A stretch of 32,291 bases of DNA, from positions 1-32,291 of the forward strand of contig MWBL01000020.1 of the NCBI GenBank assembly GCA_002069015.1. The letters are read 5' to 3'. Origin of the DNA: Firmicutes bacterium ADurb.Bin300 (lineage in GTDB: Bacteria > Bacillota > Clostridia > Oscillospirales > Acutalibacteraceae). This document shows, piece after piece, positions 8,372 through 16,994 of the stretch. Both the position numbers and the translations under genes were made by a program. Within the stretch, counting starts at the first letter, position 1. Each line of letters begins with the position of its first letter. The notes under the pieces are model-generated. The model had not been told where the DNA came from. It did not search any database and saw nothing but the letters and a program-made list of their open reading frames with translations.

Positions 8372-9849
8372 CATTGTATTGTATCGACAATGATTTTCAA
8401 TACGAGCTTGAAGGCTTGCTCAGGCTTTTTATGCCGGATGAAAAAATCATTGTTCTTAAAGATGTTTGTCAAGAACCTAATGCACCTTATGCGATTGCGC
8501 GTTATGACAAAAAGAACTGCCGCGTTTTTGCAACGCTCAATAAGGATGGGTGTGAAAGGGAGCTTACAAAGACTCTCAATAATAATGACGGGGAAAGCGA
8601 TGCCGAAAGAAAGCTCGCCGGCGCACTGTTCCTGCTCTTATGCGAGGAATTCTCATTTCGTCCGAAATGGGGCATTCTTACGGGAGTAAGACCGGGCAAG
8701 CTTATTAATTCCCTACGAAAAAGTTTAGGGGAGAAGGCGGCGGAGGACTATTTAACAAACGAGCTGCTTGTTTCACCCGAAAAGACACGGCTTGCGTTTG
8801 AGGTTGCCCGGACACAAGAAAGGATACTTGCTTCTTCCTGCCGGGAATCGTTTAGCCTTTATATTTCAATTCCGTTTTGTCCGTCACGGTGTACGTACTG
8901 CTCCTTTGTATCTCATAGTATATCTTCGCCCGCCATCATAAAAAGCATACCCGAATATGTGGATTTGATGTGCAGAGAAATCGCCTTAACGGGGAAAGCT
9001 GCCCGGGAAAACAAGCTCAGGCTTGAAAGCATTTATTGGGGCGGCGGCACTCCCACGGTACTTGAACCTTTGCTTCTCAGGAAGGTTTTTGAGGCAATAT
9101 CGCAAAGCTTTGATTTAAGCACCTTGCGCGAATTAACGGTGGAAGCGGGTCGACCCGACACAATAACAAAAGAAAAGCTGCTTGTGCTGAATGAATACGG
9201 CGTTTCCCGTTTAAGTATAAATCCTCAATCGTTTAACGATGATGTGCTTAAAGCAATCGGGAGACATCATACGAGCAGTCAGACCGTCCTGGCTTATAAG
9301 CTTGCGCGCGAAGCGGGGTTCAATAATATTAATGCGGACTTAATTGCGGCTTTGCCCGGACAAACGCATGAAAGCTTTGAAAAAAGCGTCAAAGCAGCCG
9401 TTGATATGGGTTTTGATAGCATAACCATCCATACGCTCGCCAAAAAGCGCTCATCCGCTCTTGGGACGGAAACGGCGCTGTTTGCGGAAAAAACGGTTTT
9501 AACGGCTAAAATGCTCAAAACAGCCGAAACACTTTTAAGAAAGGCATCGTACAGGCCCTACTACCTGTATCGCCAAAGCAAAGCCTCGGGCAATTATGAA
9601 AATGTCGGCTGGGCAAAGGAAGAAAAGGAATGCTTGTATAATATTTTTATGATGGAAGAATGTCATAGTGTGCTTGCCGTGGGAGCAGGGGCCGTTACAA
9701 AGCTTAAAGACCCTTCAAGCGGATATATTGAAAGAGTTAACAACTTTAAGTACCCATATGAATACATTTCCCGTTTTGATGAAATTCTTATGCGAAAGAA
9801 CAGAATATCGGAGTTTTACGGCACATATTTTATAAAAGGAGAAAATTAA
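8368..9849 (+). CDS. hemZ: Radical SAM coproporphyrinogen dehydrogenase-like protein HemZ
   Basis: 493-residue radical SAM enzyme of the HemN/HemZ group. CPSRCTYC at 171-178 gives the CX3CX2C cluster motif, preceded by YISIPF and followed by YWGGGTPT and EAGRPDT, all typical of the HemN family. The ~160-residue N-terminal extension with the WGILTGVRPGKL motif marks HemZ rather than HemN or HemW. HemZ is annotated as oxygen-independent coproporphyrinogen III oxidase, but no other heme gene is in the window, so the actual substrate here is uncertain. It overlaps the MBL stop by four bases and the next start by one base. Confidence 0.92.
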   Translation: MTLYCIDNDFQYELEGLLRLFMPDEKIIVLKDVCQEPNAPYAIARYDKKNCRVFATLNKDGCERELTKTLNNNDGESDAERKLAGALFLLLCEEFSFRPKWGILTGVRPGKLINSLRKSLGEKAAEDYLTNELLVSPEKTRLAFEVARTQERILASSCRESFSLYISIPFCPSRCTYCSFVSHSISSPAIIKSIPEYVDLMCREIALTGKAARENKLRLESIYWGGGTPTVLEPLLLRKVFEAISQSFDLSTLRELTVEAGRPDTITKEKLLVLNEYGVSRLSINPQSFNDDVLKAIGRHHTSSQTVLAYKLAREAGFNNINADLIAALPGQTHESFEKSVKAAVDMGFDSITIHTLAKKRSSALGTETALFAEKTVLTAKMLKTAETLLRKASYRPYYLYRQSKASGNYENVGWAKEEKECLYNIFMMEECHSVLAVGAGAVTKLKDPSSGYIERVNNFKYPYEYISRFDEILMRKNRISEFYGTYFIKGEN

Positions 9850-10775
9850 TGGCAAAAATAAACAACACGCTTGAATATATTAAGGAAAAGGCGCAAAATG
9901 AACCTGCCGGCTTCTGCCGCAGATGTGAGGAAAGATATAAGTCAATAATCAATTCGGTAGCGTCAAACATAAATGAGACGACGGTAAGCGAGATTGTAAT
10001 GCTCGCGGGACCCTCTTCGGCAGGTAAGACAACCACCGCAAAAAGGCTTAAGGCGGCAATTGAATCAGGCGGTCACACAAGCTATACTATTTCACTTGAT
10101 GATTTTTATAAAAACCGCTGGGATTCACCGCGACTGAATGACGGGACATTGGATTTTGAATCGGTTAACGCCCTCGACCTTCCGCTTTTATCACAAACCT
10201 TGTATGATTTAGTGACAAAAGGCGAAGCGATGCTTCCCGAGTATGATTTTTTGACGGGAATGAGGAAGGCGGAACGTAAAAAGCTCAGGGTTTCAGAGCG
10301 GGACATTATAATAGTCGAAGGACTTCATGCGCTAAACCCGGTAATTACCGATACTCTTCCGAAGGATAGGCTTTATAAGATATATATTAATGTTTCAACA
10401 AGAATTTACGACGGTAGAGGCAACATAGTATTAAACAAACGAAATATGCGTTTTGTAAGGCGTTTGGTTCGCGATTACCGTTTTAGGGGAAGCTCGCCCG
10501 AAAACACCTATGAGCTTTGGAAAACCGTATGCCGCGGAGAGGATATGTACCTATTCCCGTACAGGGATAACGCAGATGTCAAAATAAATACGATACACTT
10601 ATATGAAACATGTGTATTAAAGGAAAGGGCGCTGCCCTTATTAAAGGAAATAAGCAAAAAGTCGGAGTTTTACAAGGACGCCGAAAGGCTTATCAGAAGT
10701 CTTGAAAAGTTCCCCGTAATGGATACGTCGCTGGTACCGGAGGACTCCCTGTTAAGAGAATTCCTCGGTAACTGA
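9849..10775 (+). CDS. Uridine kinase-like nucleoside kinase (stand-alone)
   Basis: 308-residue P-loop kinase of the uridine kinase/phosphoribulokinase family. The Walker A motif GPSSAGKTT is at 54-62, followed by a nucleoside-site stretch SLDDFYKN and the Walker B-like IIIVEGLHALNP. In many Firmicutes this kinase is the C-terminal half of a ~550-residue protein whose N-terminus has TGS and ThrRS-like editing domains; here only ~45 residues precede the kinase, so that part is missing or never existed. Phosphorylation of uridine or cytidine is likely but not proven. Its start overlaps the hemZ stop (TAATG). Confidence 0.85.
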   Translation: MAKINNTLEYIKEKAQNEPAGFCRRCEERYKSIINSVASNINETTVSEIVMLAGPSSAGKTTTAKRLKAAIESGGHTSYTISLDDFYKNRWDSPRLNDGTLDFESVNALDLPLLSQTLYDLVTKGEAMLPEYDFLTGMRKAERKKLRVSERDIIIVEGLHALNPVITDTLPKDRLYKIYINVSTRIYDGRGNIVLNKRNMRFVRRLVRDYRFRGSSPENTYELWKTVCRGEDMYLFPYRDNADVKINTIHLYETCVLKERALPLLKEISKKSEFYKDAERLIRSLEKFPVMDTSLVPEDSLLREFLGN

Positions 10776-10790
10776 TAAGGAGGAATAGCA

Positions 10791-12584
10791 TTGGCATCTG
10801 AAAAGAAGCGATCGTTGTTAAACGGCGCCTTAATACTTGTTATCGCAACTGCTCTTGTAAAGGTTATCGGGGCTATCTACAAAATACCTCTGACAGGCAT
10901 ATTAGGCGCCGAGGGTAGAGGTTATTTCGCCTCCGCGTATAACATTTACACACCGATTTACGCAATTTCAATGGCGGGATTGCCTGTTGCCGTTTCTCGC
11001 CTTGTTTCAAAAAACTATGCACTCGGAAGGTACAGGGATGTAAGGCAGGTTTATAAAGTAACGCTTCCGGTTTACTCCTTGTTGGGTGTTTTAGGTACGG
11101 CATTTCTGCTTCTCATTTCCTATCCGTATACGAGCATGGATTGGGCGCTCTCGATTAATTCGCCGAAAACTCTTCTTTCTCTTTTTATGATAGCCCCCTC
11201 AATTTTATTTTGTTGTATAGTATCTATATACAGGGGATACTACGCAGGACTTAATAATATGCTCCCGACGGCTGTCTCTGAGGTTTTGGAGGCTGTCGGT
11301 AAGCTTGTTTTCGGGCTGTCTCTCGCTTTTTTAGTTCAGCGAATAGGTTTGCAGCAGTATGCAAAAGAGGGCATCGTGTTCGGCATTGTCGCAAAAACCG
11401 ATGCCCGGGCCGCATCGATTATATATCCTTGGGCAGCGGCAGCGGCTATTTTGGGAGTAACGTTAGGCACCGTCCTTTCAACGTGTTATGTCATTCTCAG
11501 GCATAAAATAAAAGGTGATTCAATTACTAATCAAATGCTCCTCAGCTCTCCGAGCCCTTTGGGTAAAAGGGAGATAGTAAGAGAGCTTTTTGTTATTGCA
11601 TTTCCCGCGGCGATAAGTGCTCTTGTACTTAATATAACAAATCTTATCGATGCGTGGATGGTTCAAAATATACTCAACGGAGTAGTACGCGACCATCTTG
11701 GCACAATAAAAGAAATGTACGGGGCAAGTTTAACTGCCGGAGGAGTTCTTGACGGGGGTATTAAAAGCTATCTGTATGGGGCGTTTGATACGGCGATGGA
11801 TTTTAGAAATCTTATTCCCACTTTGACTATGACTCTCGGAATCAGCGCAATTCCGGTATTGTCGGCAGCCTGGGCGAAAAACAACACAAGCGGAGTTCAA
11901 AGCGCTGCTTCTACTGTTATCAGAATGATTTCGCTGATAGCTTTTCCGTCGGGCATGGGCTTTCTTGTGCTTTCGGAACCTATATTAAATCTAATGTATA
12001 ACGGGACAAATTCCGATTCATCAATACCTATAACAGCCAACATACTTGCTGCCTATGGCGCTATGATGATTTTTCTTACCCTGTCCGCCCCTGTTACCAA
12101 TATGCTTCAGGCAATAGGCAAGGCGTCGGTGCCTGCAAAGGTTATGGCAGCTTCATGTGTCGTCAAAATTGTTTGCAATTTTATTTTTGTTCCCGTTCCG
12201 AAGCTCAACATATACGGTGCGCTTATCGGAACCGCATTATTTTATATAATGAATGTCGTTATTAATTTAGCGGTTTTAATAAAAACGGCAAAAATAAAGC
12301 TTAAATACTTCTCGGTTTTCTTAAAACCGTTCATCGCATCGTTGTTTTGTGCAAGTGCGGCATATGCCTCATTCGGAATATTATCTCGTTTCTTAACGTT
12401 CGGAAATGTAGATTCAAGGCTAAACGGAAATTCGGCTTCATGTCTTCTCTCTATAGGTATTGCCGCCGTTGTCTACCTGATTTGCGTGATTTTGATGCGA
12501 ATTATTGAAAAAGATGATATAATAATACTCCCAAGAGGAGAAAAAATTGCTAAAGTACTTGAAAAATTTAGATTGTTGGGGTAA
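10791..12584 (+). CDS. SpoVB/MurJ-family lipid flippase (polysaccharide biosynthesis protein)
   Basis: 597-residue multi-spanning MOP-superfamily flippase of the SpoVB/YabM type. The start LLNGALILVIATALVKVIGA with KIPLTGILGAEGRGYF and the phrase AISMAGLPVAVSRLVSK are diagnostic. About 14 membrane helices can be traced. Relatives flip lipid-linked cell-wall precursors (MurJ or Amj-like function) or act in spore cortex synthesis. The start is TTG at 10791, with AAGGAGG eight bases upstream. It stands where yabM stands in Bacillus, directly before mazG, as in most spore formers. Whether it serves vegetative or spore wall synthesis cannot be told from sequence. Confidence 0.92.
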   Translation: MASEKKRSLLNGALILVIATALVKVIGAIYKIPLTGILGAEGRGYFASAYNIYTPIYAISMAGLPVAVSRLVSKNYALGRYRDVRQVYKVTLPVYSLLGVLGTAFLLLISYPYTSMDWALSINSPKTLLSLFMIAPSILFCCIVSIYRGYYAGLNNMLPTAVSEVLEAVGKLVFGLSLAFLVQRIGLQQYAKEGIVFGIVAKTDARAASIIYPWAAAAAILGVTLGTVLSTCYVILRHKIKGDSITNQMLLSSPSPLGKREIVRELFVIAFPAAISALVLNITNLIDAWMVQNILNGVVRDHLGTIKEMYGASLTAGGVLDGGIKSYLYGAFDTAMDFRNLIPTLTMTLGISAIPVLSAAWAKNNTSGVQSAASTVIRMISLIAFPSGMGFLVLSEPILNLMYNGTNSDSSIPITANILAAYGAMMIFLTLSAPVTNMLQAIGKASVPAKVMAASCVVKIVCNFIFVPVPKLNIYGALIGTALFYIMNVVINLAVLIKTAKIKLKYFSVFLKPFIASLFCASAAYASFGILSRFLTFGNVDSRLNGNSASCLLSIGIAAVVYLICVILMRIIEKDDIIILPRGEKIAKVLEKFRLLG

Positions 12585-12587
12585 AAT

Positions 12588-13421
12588 ATGGCAGAGAATA
12601 GTGAAAACAGAATTATGAATAAAGATTTTAAGCTGAAAGATAGCTATGAAATCGGGGACCTTTTAGAAATAATGAGAATTCTCCGCTCTCCCCGGGGGTG
12701 TCCTTGGGACAGGGAGCAGACTCATAAGTCAATAAGACATAATTTTCTTGAGGAAACGTATGAGGTTCTTGAGGCTATAGATAATTCAGACCCGGAGCTT
12801 CTAAAGGAAGAGCTTGGGGACGTCCTTTTGCAGGTGGTTTTTCACGCGCGAATGGAGGAGGAGTCAGGCGGATTTTCCTTTTCGGATGTTGCGGACGGTA
12901 TATGCAAAAAACTGATTGTCAGACATCCGCATGTTTTCGGCGGCATCACCGTTGAAAACAGCGCCGAGGTTCTTAATAATTGGGACAAGATTAAGCTTAA
13001 AACCAAGGGTATATCAAGTCAAAGCGAAGCCATGGCAAATATACCGCACATATATCCGGCTTTAATGAAGAGTCAGAAGGTTCAGGAAAAGGCAAAAAAA
13101 GCAGGTTTTGATTGGGACAGTGCCGACGGTGCTTTTGACAAGATAATCGAAGAGCGTGAGGAACTCAAGGAGGCTCTATTAAGCGGTGATGAAGGCAAGA
13201 TACAGGACGAGCTAGGTGATTTACTGTTCGCGGTTGTAAATGTGGCCAGGTTTTGCCGGCAGGATGCCGAAACCGCTCTCTCGAGAGCGACAGATAAATT
13301 CATATCAAGGTTTTCAAAAGTCGAACACCTTGCCCTTGAGCAGAGGCTCTCTTTGAAGAGCTTGTCTTTGCAGGAAATGGACAAGCTTTGGGAACAGGCA
13401 AAAAAAGTCCATAATAAGTGA
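12588..13421 (+). CDS. mazG: Nucleoside triphosphate pyrophosphohydrolase MazG
   Basis: 277-residue house-cleaning enzyme that hydrolyses (d)NTPs, including damaged ones, to NMP and pyrophosphate. The signature RGCPWDREQTH is at 36-46, and the metal-binding helices EETYE (55-59) and EELGD (74-78) are intact. A second MazG-like unit in the C-terminal half has EEREELKE and QDELGDLL, so both tandem domains are present. It lacks the N-terminal methylase domain of Bacillus YabN. It begins three bases after the flippase gene with a weak GGGG site. Position between the flippase and hup/rqcP is the conserved Firmicute order. Confidence 0.95.
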   Translation: MAENSENRIMNKDFKLKDSYEIGDLLEIMRILRSPRGCPWDREQTHKSIRHNFLEETYEVLEAIDNSDPELLKEELGDVLLQVVFHARMEEESGGFSFSDVADGICKKLIVRHPHVFGGITVENSAEVLNNWDKIKLKTKGISSQSEAMANIPHIYPALMKSQKVQEKAKKAGFDWDSADGAFDKIIEEREELKEALLSGDEGKIQDELGDLLFAVVNVARFCRQDAETALSRATDKFISRFSKVEHLALEQRLSLKSLSLQEMDKLWEQAKKVHNK

Positions 13422-13469
13422 TTTGCTATGCAAATCCTTTGGATAAAAATTAAAAACGGAGGAAAGAAA

Positions 13470-13739
13470 ATGAACAAGACAGATCTTGTAAACGCAGTTG
13501 CAAAAGCAGGTTTTTCCAAGAAGGATGCGGATACCGCTATCAATGCTGTATTTGACAGCATTACTGACGCTCTTAAGAATGGTGACAAAGTCCAACTTGT
13601 AGGCTTTGGAACATTCTCGGTTCGTGAGCGCGCAGCCAAGGAAGGTCTTAACCCCCGCACAAAAGAGAAGATTCACATTCCGGCATCGAAGGTTCCTGGC
13701 TTTAAGGCAGGCAAAGCTCTTAAAGACGCTGTAAAATAA
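13470..13739 (+). CDS. hup: HU-family DNA-binding protein
   Basis: 89-residue histone-like protein that bends and compacts DNA as a dimer. The whole HU fold is present: the start [11 protein letters not shown], the central [20 protein letters not shown] with the beta-arm, and [19 protein letters not shown] at the end. A strong GGAGG lies seven bases before the ATG. It probably has its own strong promoter, but none is clear in the 48 bases before it. A strong hairpin follows immediately (13749-13790). HU between mazG and rqcP is a usual clostridial arrangement. Confidence 0.97.
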   Translation: MNKTDLVNAVAKAGFSKKDADTAINAVFDSITDALKNGDKVQLVGFGTFSVRERAAKEGLNPRTKEKIHIPASKVPGFKAGKALKDAVK

Positions 13740-13748
13740 GCGTATTTT

Positions 13749-13790
13749 ATCTGCCCCGAAAAGCTCAAACTTTTCGGGGCAGATAATTTT
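13749..13790 (+). terminator. Strong hairpin after hup (15-bp perfect stem), partial terminator
   Basis: ATCTGCCCCGAAAAG (13749-13763) and CTTTTCGGGGCAGAT (13770-13784) pair perfectly around a six-base loop and are followed by AATTTT. It lies between hup and rqcP and touches the rqcP ribosome binding site (GGAGGG), so it probably limits read-through and lets the abundant HU message be made in excess over rqcP. Confidence 0.85.
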
Positions 13791-13799
13791 GGAGGGCAT

Positions 13800-14039
13800 A
13801 TGAGACTCGATAAATATCTTAAGGTTTCCCGGATAATAAAGCGGCGCACTGTTGCTAACGAAGCGTGTGATGCAAAGCATGTTTCCGTTAACGGAAAGAC
13901 CGCAAGAGCTTCCCGGCAGGTGAAGGTCGGCGACATTATAGAAATACAAATGGGGAGCAGGCTGACAAAATACGAAGTTCTTTCCGTGAATGAATACGCA
14001 AAAAAAGAAGAAGCGGCAGATATGTACAAACAGCTGTAA
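13800..14039 (+). CDS. rqcP: S4-domain RNA-binding protein RqcP (YabO)
   Basis: 79-residue protein that is almost entirely an S4 domain: MRLDKYLKVSRIIKRRTVA, then DAKHVSVNGKTARASRQVKVGD. It matches the YabO/RqcP group, which binds stalled 50S-peptidyl-tRNA and promotes C-terminal alanine tailing with RqcH during ribosome-associated quality control. The ribosome binding site GGAGGG overlaps the foot of the upstream hairpin. In spore formers yabP, yabQ and divIC usually follow; here a convergent gene follows instead, so the cluster stops at rqcP. Confidence 0.93.
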   Translation: MRLDKYLKVSRIIKRRTVANEACDAKHVSVNGKTARASRQVKVGDIIEIQMGSRLTKYEVLSVNEYAKKEEAADMYKQL

Positions 14040-14045
14040 TATCGA

Positions 14046-14070
14046 CCGCTTTTTGTTTTGTCTAAAGCGG
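14046..14070. terminator. Weak hairpin between convergent rqcP and mgtC genes
   Basis: CCGCTTT (14046-14052) pairs with AAAGCGG (14064-14070) around an 11-base T-rich loop. It overlaps the mgtC stop codon and sits just after the rqcP stop. There is no good U-run on either side, so it is a weak candidate for a shared terminator. Confidence 0.35.
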
Positions 14071-14784
14071 CGTTGTTTCCGCAACCTGTAAAGCGTGTTC
14101 GTAAATGGCTATCTCCCTTAGCAAAAGGTCAAATTTAACCGAACGATTAAGCTTTACGGTATAACGAAGGTAACAAATCTCGTCATCCTTTTCATCGAAT
14201 TTGAGTTCAAAATCTTCAACCGTAATTCTGTTTCTGGACAGGAGCTCATCAAGATAGCCTACGGTTTCGGCCTTTTCTTTTGTTGCAACAAGGATGCATT
14301 TAGTATACCTTGTGCTAAGGCGAAGCTTAATTTCAAGGTATCGAAGCAGAACGTTTGCAATCAAGATAGTCAGGAGTGCAACAAGGCTCATTTTAAGAAA
14401 TCCCATACCTATGGCAAGACCCAAGCACGCCGTAACCCAAAGAGTGGCGGCGGTTGTAAGTCCCGTTACGACAATACCGTCTTTGCTCTTGATAATTGCA
14501 CCAGCTCCGACGAAACCTATACCCGTTAAAACTCCGGCGGCAATGCGTGACATGTCAACTTTTGTATCGCCTGTCAAAAGCAGATTTGAAGCGGTAAAGC
14601 CCATTTCAATGGTAATAAGAGAGGCGAGTGCGGAACCGATGCACACGATGGCATGGGTCTTCATCCCGGCGGGATGATTTGTATATTTTCGCTCAAGACC
14701 TATAAGCATGCCCGAAATAAGCGATAAAATCATCCGTAGAATAATAGCATGCCAGGACAGCGCTTCAATATAAAAATCGGTCAT
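14062..14784 (-). CDS. MgtC/SapB-family membrane protein
   Basis: 240-residue protein with about four or five N-terminal membrane helices and a soluble C-terminal domain of ~95 residues. The family core is clear: ISGMLIGLERKYTNHPAGMK, THAIVCIGSALASLIT, and RIAAGVLTGIGFVGAGAI. Relatives are found as membrane proteins tied to low-magnesium survival, phosphate or pH homeostasis; the biochemical role here is unknown. AAAGGAG lies seven bases upstream of the ATG. It follows the metallophosphoesterase gene by 34 bases on the same strand, so the two may be co-transcribed. Confidence 0.92.
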   Translation of the reverse strand: MTDFYIEALSWHAIILRMILSLISGMLIGLERKYTNHPAGMKTHAIVCIGSALASLITIEMGFTASNLLLTGDTKVDMSRIAAGVLTGIGFVGAGAIIKSKDGIVVTGLTTAATLWVTACLGLAIGMGFLKMSLVALLTILIANVLLRYLEIKLRLSTRYTKCILVATKEKAETVGYLDELLSRNRITVEDFELKFDEKDDEICYLRYTVKLNRSVKFDLLLREIAIYEHALQVAETTPL

Positions 14785-14818
14785 ATTAAACTCCTTTCAT
14801 AGAATAGCATTGTCTTTG

Positions 14819-15520
14819 TCAGATTTCAGAAGAACACTTTTCTCCCGTGTGAGCGTTTACAATGCTCTTAAAAACTCCTATGTGTGTCAGCGATATATAT
14901 TTATCCATGTGCAGGCTTCCGAAAAACCAGTGTTTGAATTTACAGGTTGCGGAAAGCTCATCAAAATAAGCATTTAAGGCGGTAACTCTGATTTGGTCAG
15001 TGTTTGAAAGCTTTAAGAACCCCTTGATTTTTGACGGAGGCTCGTGTGTGATGATTAAATCCACACAGCAATCTGTTTCCTCAAGCTTTTGTGCTCCCTG
15101 CAGCAACTGTGACTGGGTGGGGATTTCTTCCCTGTTCCACGATGATGTTTCAAACCTGACATCGATGTCGGGGCTTTCACCTCCGCCCATGGTAAATATT
15201 TTAAGTCCGTCAATATTGAAAAGCTCACCGCGCATAAGGTGCAGGATATTTGGCTTTATTTCATGAACCGAGCCGCCGTTCCACGTTTTAACGGGATATT
15301 TGTTAAGCAACGCAAAATTCTCATGGGTTCCGTCCACAAAGCAAATATTATATTTTCGTTTAGTCAATGAGCTCAGAAATTTCTGTTCCTTCTTATCATC
15401 GCTCCATACGAAACCGAAATCACCGCAGATAATCAGCGTATCGTTTTCCTCGAGCATTTTCAGTTTTTTCTTAGAGAGCCGTTCGGGGTCGCCGTGTGTA
15501 TCACCCGTTACATAAACCAA
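14819..15520 (-). CDS. Metallophosphoesterase-fold protein with altered metal-site motifs
   Basis: About 233 residues of calcineurin-like phosphoesterase fold. GDTHGD at 6-11, CGDFGF at 32-37 and ITHEPPS near 157-163 fit the family. However, the usual GNHE is GTHE at 64-67, and the usual GHxH is GSLH at 201-204, so two metal-site positions differ (Asn to Thr, His to Ser). The protein may be inactive or use a different site. The likely start is TTG at 15520 (MVYVTGDTHGD), with GGAAGTG a few bases upstream; GTG codons at 15529 and 15568 are in frame and possible. It probably runs into mgtC. Its substrate is unknown. Confidence 0.85.
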   Translation of the reverse strand: MVYVTGDTHGDPERLSKKKLKMLEENDTLIICGDFGFVWSDDKKEQKFLSSLTKRKYNICFVDGTHENFALLNKYPVKTWNGGSVHEIKPNILHLMRGELFNIDGLKIFTMGGGESPDIDVRFETSSWNREEIPTQSQLLQGAQKLEETDCCVDLIITHEPPSKIKGFLKLSNTDQIRVTALNAYFDELSATCKFKHWFFGSLHMDKYISLTHIGVFKSIVNAHTGEKCSSEI

Positions 15521-15635
15521 ATAAATCACTTCCGAATAGAATTTCTCGTAAAACTGTTTATTTTTCACAGTTTAGATGTTATACTTATTAGAAACATTGA
15601 TTGTGTTATTATACTACATCGGGAGGTTTTTGTCT

Positions 15636-16994
15636 ATGAAAAAACTGCTGATATTTTTTTGTTTATGTTTAGCTATAATGCCGAGTTTTACTTTTTTCTG
15701 TAATGCAGCATATAATTCAGAGCTTGTAAGCTTTACTCCCGAGGTTTTTTTTCTTGCAAATGCTGATACCGATACCGTGATTTTCAGTAAAAACGAAGAT
15801 GTGATTTGTGCTCCCGCATCACTCGTTAAAATAGCCACAGCAGTACTTGCGCTTGAATTTTGCGAAAAACCGGATACAGTAGTTACAGTATCCGGGAGCG
15901 CCATTGAACCTTTATTGGGTACGGGAAGCACGGTTGCGGGTCTTATAAAAGGCGAGCGGGTAAGCATGCGCGATTTGCTTTATTGTCTTTTACTCCCGGG
16001 CGCAAATGACGCTGCCAATGTTATAGCCGAACAAATAGCAAAGGAAATCCCGATCTTTATTAACCTGATGAATGATTTTGCCAAAGCAATAGGCTGTAAG
16101 AATACAAACTTTGTAAATGCACATGGACTTGACCGGGAGGATCAAACCACAACCGCGGCAGATATGTACCTTATACTAAAGCATGCCATTGGAATCCCGA
16201 TGTTCAAGGAAATCATCGCCGAATATGGTTACACAGTCCCTAAGACTAACAAGAGTGCCGCAAGAAATGTCTATAACCGCAATCCCCTAATCAATTCTTA
16301 TTCGGATTATTATTACAAATATTCCGTCGGCGGCATCACAGGCTCAACACAGCAGTCCGGCGAATGCCTTGCATCACTTGCGCAAAAGGACGGCTATACT
16401 TATATATGTATAGCGATGAAAGGGAGTTATGAGCACATTAACGGTAGCTCGGAAAAGCTCAATACTTCTTTTGTCGCAAGCAAGAAAATGTATCAGTGGG
16501 CTTTTGAGAATATGAAGCTTAAAATCGTGGCTGACACCTCGCGTATAGTTGATGAAATAAAGGTAAGCAGCGGTGAGGACACAGATTATGTCCCACTCGT
16601 TCCCGAAAAGGAAATAACAGCTCTTGTTCCCTTGAGCGCCCAGCCGGAGGGACTGTCAATAATTACAGACATTTCTACGAAACCCGCAAGTGTAGCGGCG
16701 CCTGTAAAGAAAGGTCAAATTATTGCGCAGGCGGATATCTATTATTCAAAAACAGTTGTTGCCCGTGTAAACCTTGTAGCCTTGAACGATGTTGAAAGAA
16801 GTGAAAAGAAGGCAATTGTGTTTGCGTTAAAGAACTTTTTCACTTCAAAGCCGTTTTTTGCCGTTCTGATTGTTTTTGCCGCGGGTATTATTGTTTTTGT
16901 CGCCTTGGCATATGTTCGGGGGAAGAAAAATCCGAAAAAGAAGAAAGCGGGGAGAAAACCTGAGAATAACCGCTACACGAATTTTAAAAAATGA
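15636..16994 (+). CDS. D-alanyl-D-alanine carboxypeptidase-like protein (DacF type) with degenerate SxN and KTG motifs
   Basis: 452-residue exported serine peptidase-fold protein of the peptidase S11 (low-mass penicillin-binding protein) family. It has a signal peptide (~1-24), the SxxK motif SLVK with Ser62 and Lys65, and NAHGLDREDQTTTAADMYLI as expected. The SxN motif reads GAN at 122-124 (serine replaced by glycine), and the KTG motif reads ITG at 234-236 (lysine replaced by isoleucine). The C-terminus has a membrane helix near 408-430 followed by a very basic tail. Peptidoglycan binding is likely; carboxypeptidase activity is doubtful. The start at 15636 has GGGAGG upstream. It is divergent from the metallophosphoesterase gene. 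Confidence 0.9.
   Translation: MKKLLIFFCLCLAIMPSFTFFCNAAYNSELVSFTPEVFFLANADTDTVIFSKNEDVICAPASLVKIATAVLALEFCEKPDTVVTVSGSAIEPLLGTGSTVAGLIKGERVSMRDLLYCLLLPGANDAANVIAEQIAKEIPIFINLMNDFAKAIGCKNTNFVNAHGLDREDQTTTAADMYLILKHAIGIPMFKEIIAEYGYTVPKTNKSAARNVYNRNPLINSYSDYYYKYSVGGITGSTQQSGECLASLAQKDGYTYICIAMKGSYEHINGSSEKLNTSFVASKKMYQWAFENMKLKIVADTSRIVDEIKVSSGEDTDYVPLVPEKEITALVPLSAQPEGLSIITDISTKPASVAAPVKKGQIIAQADIYYSKTVVARVNLVALNDVERSEKKAIVFALKNFFTSKPFFAVLIVFAAGIIVFVALAYVRGKKNPKKKKAGRKPENNRYTNFKK

Noticed and set aside
13082-14084. Long antisense frames over mazG, hup and rqcP
   Set aside because: They oppose three clearly conserved genes and a terminator hairpin.
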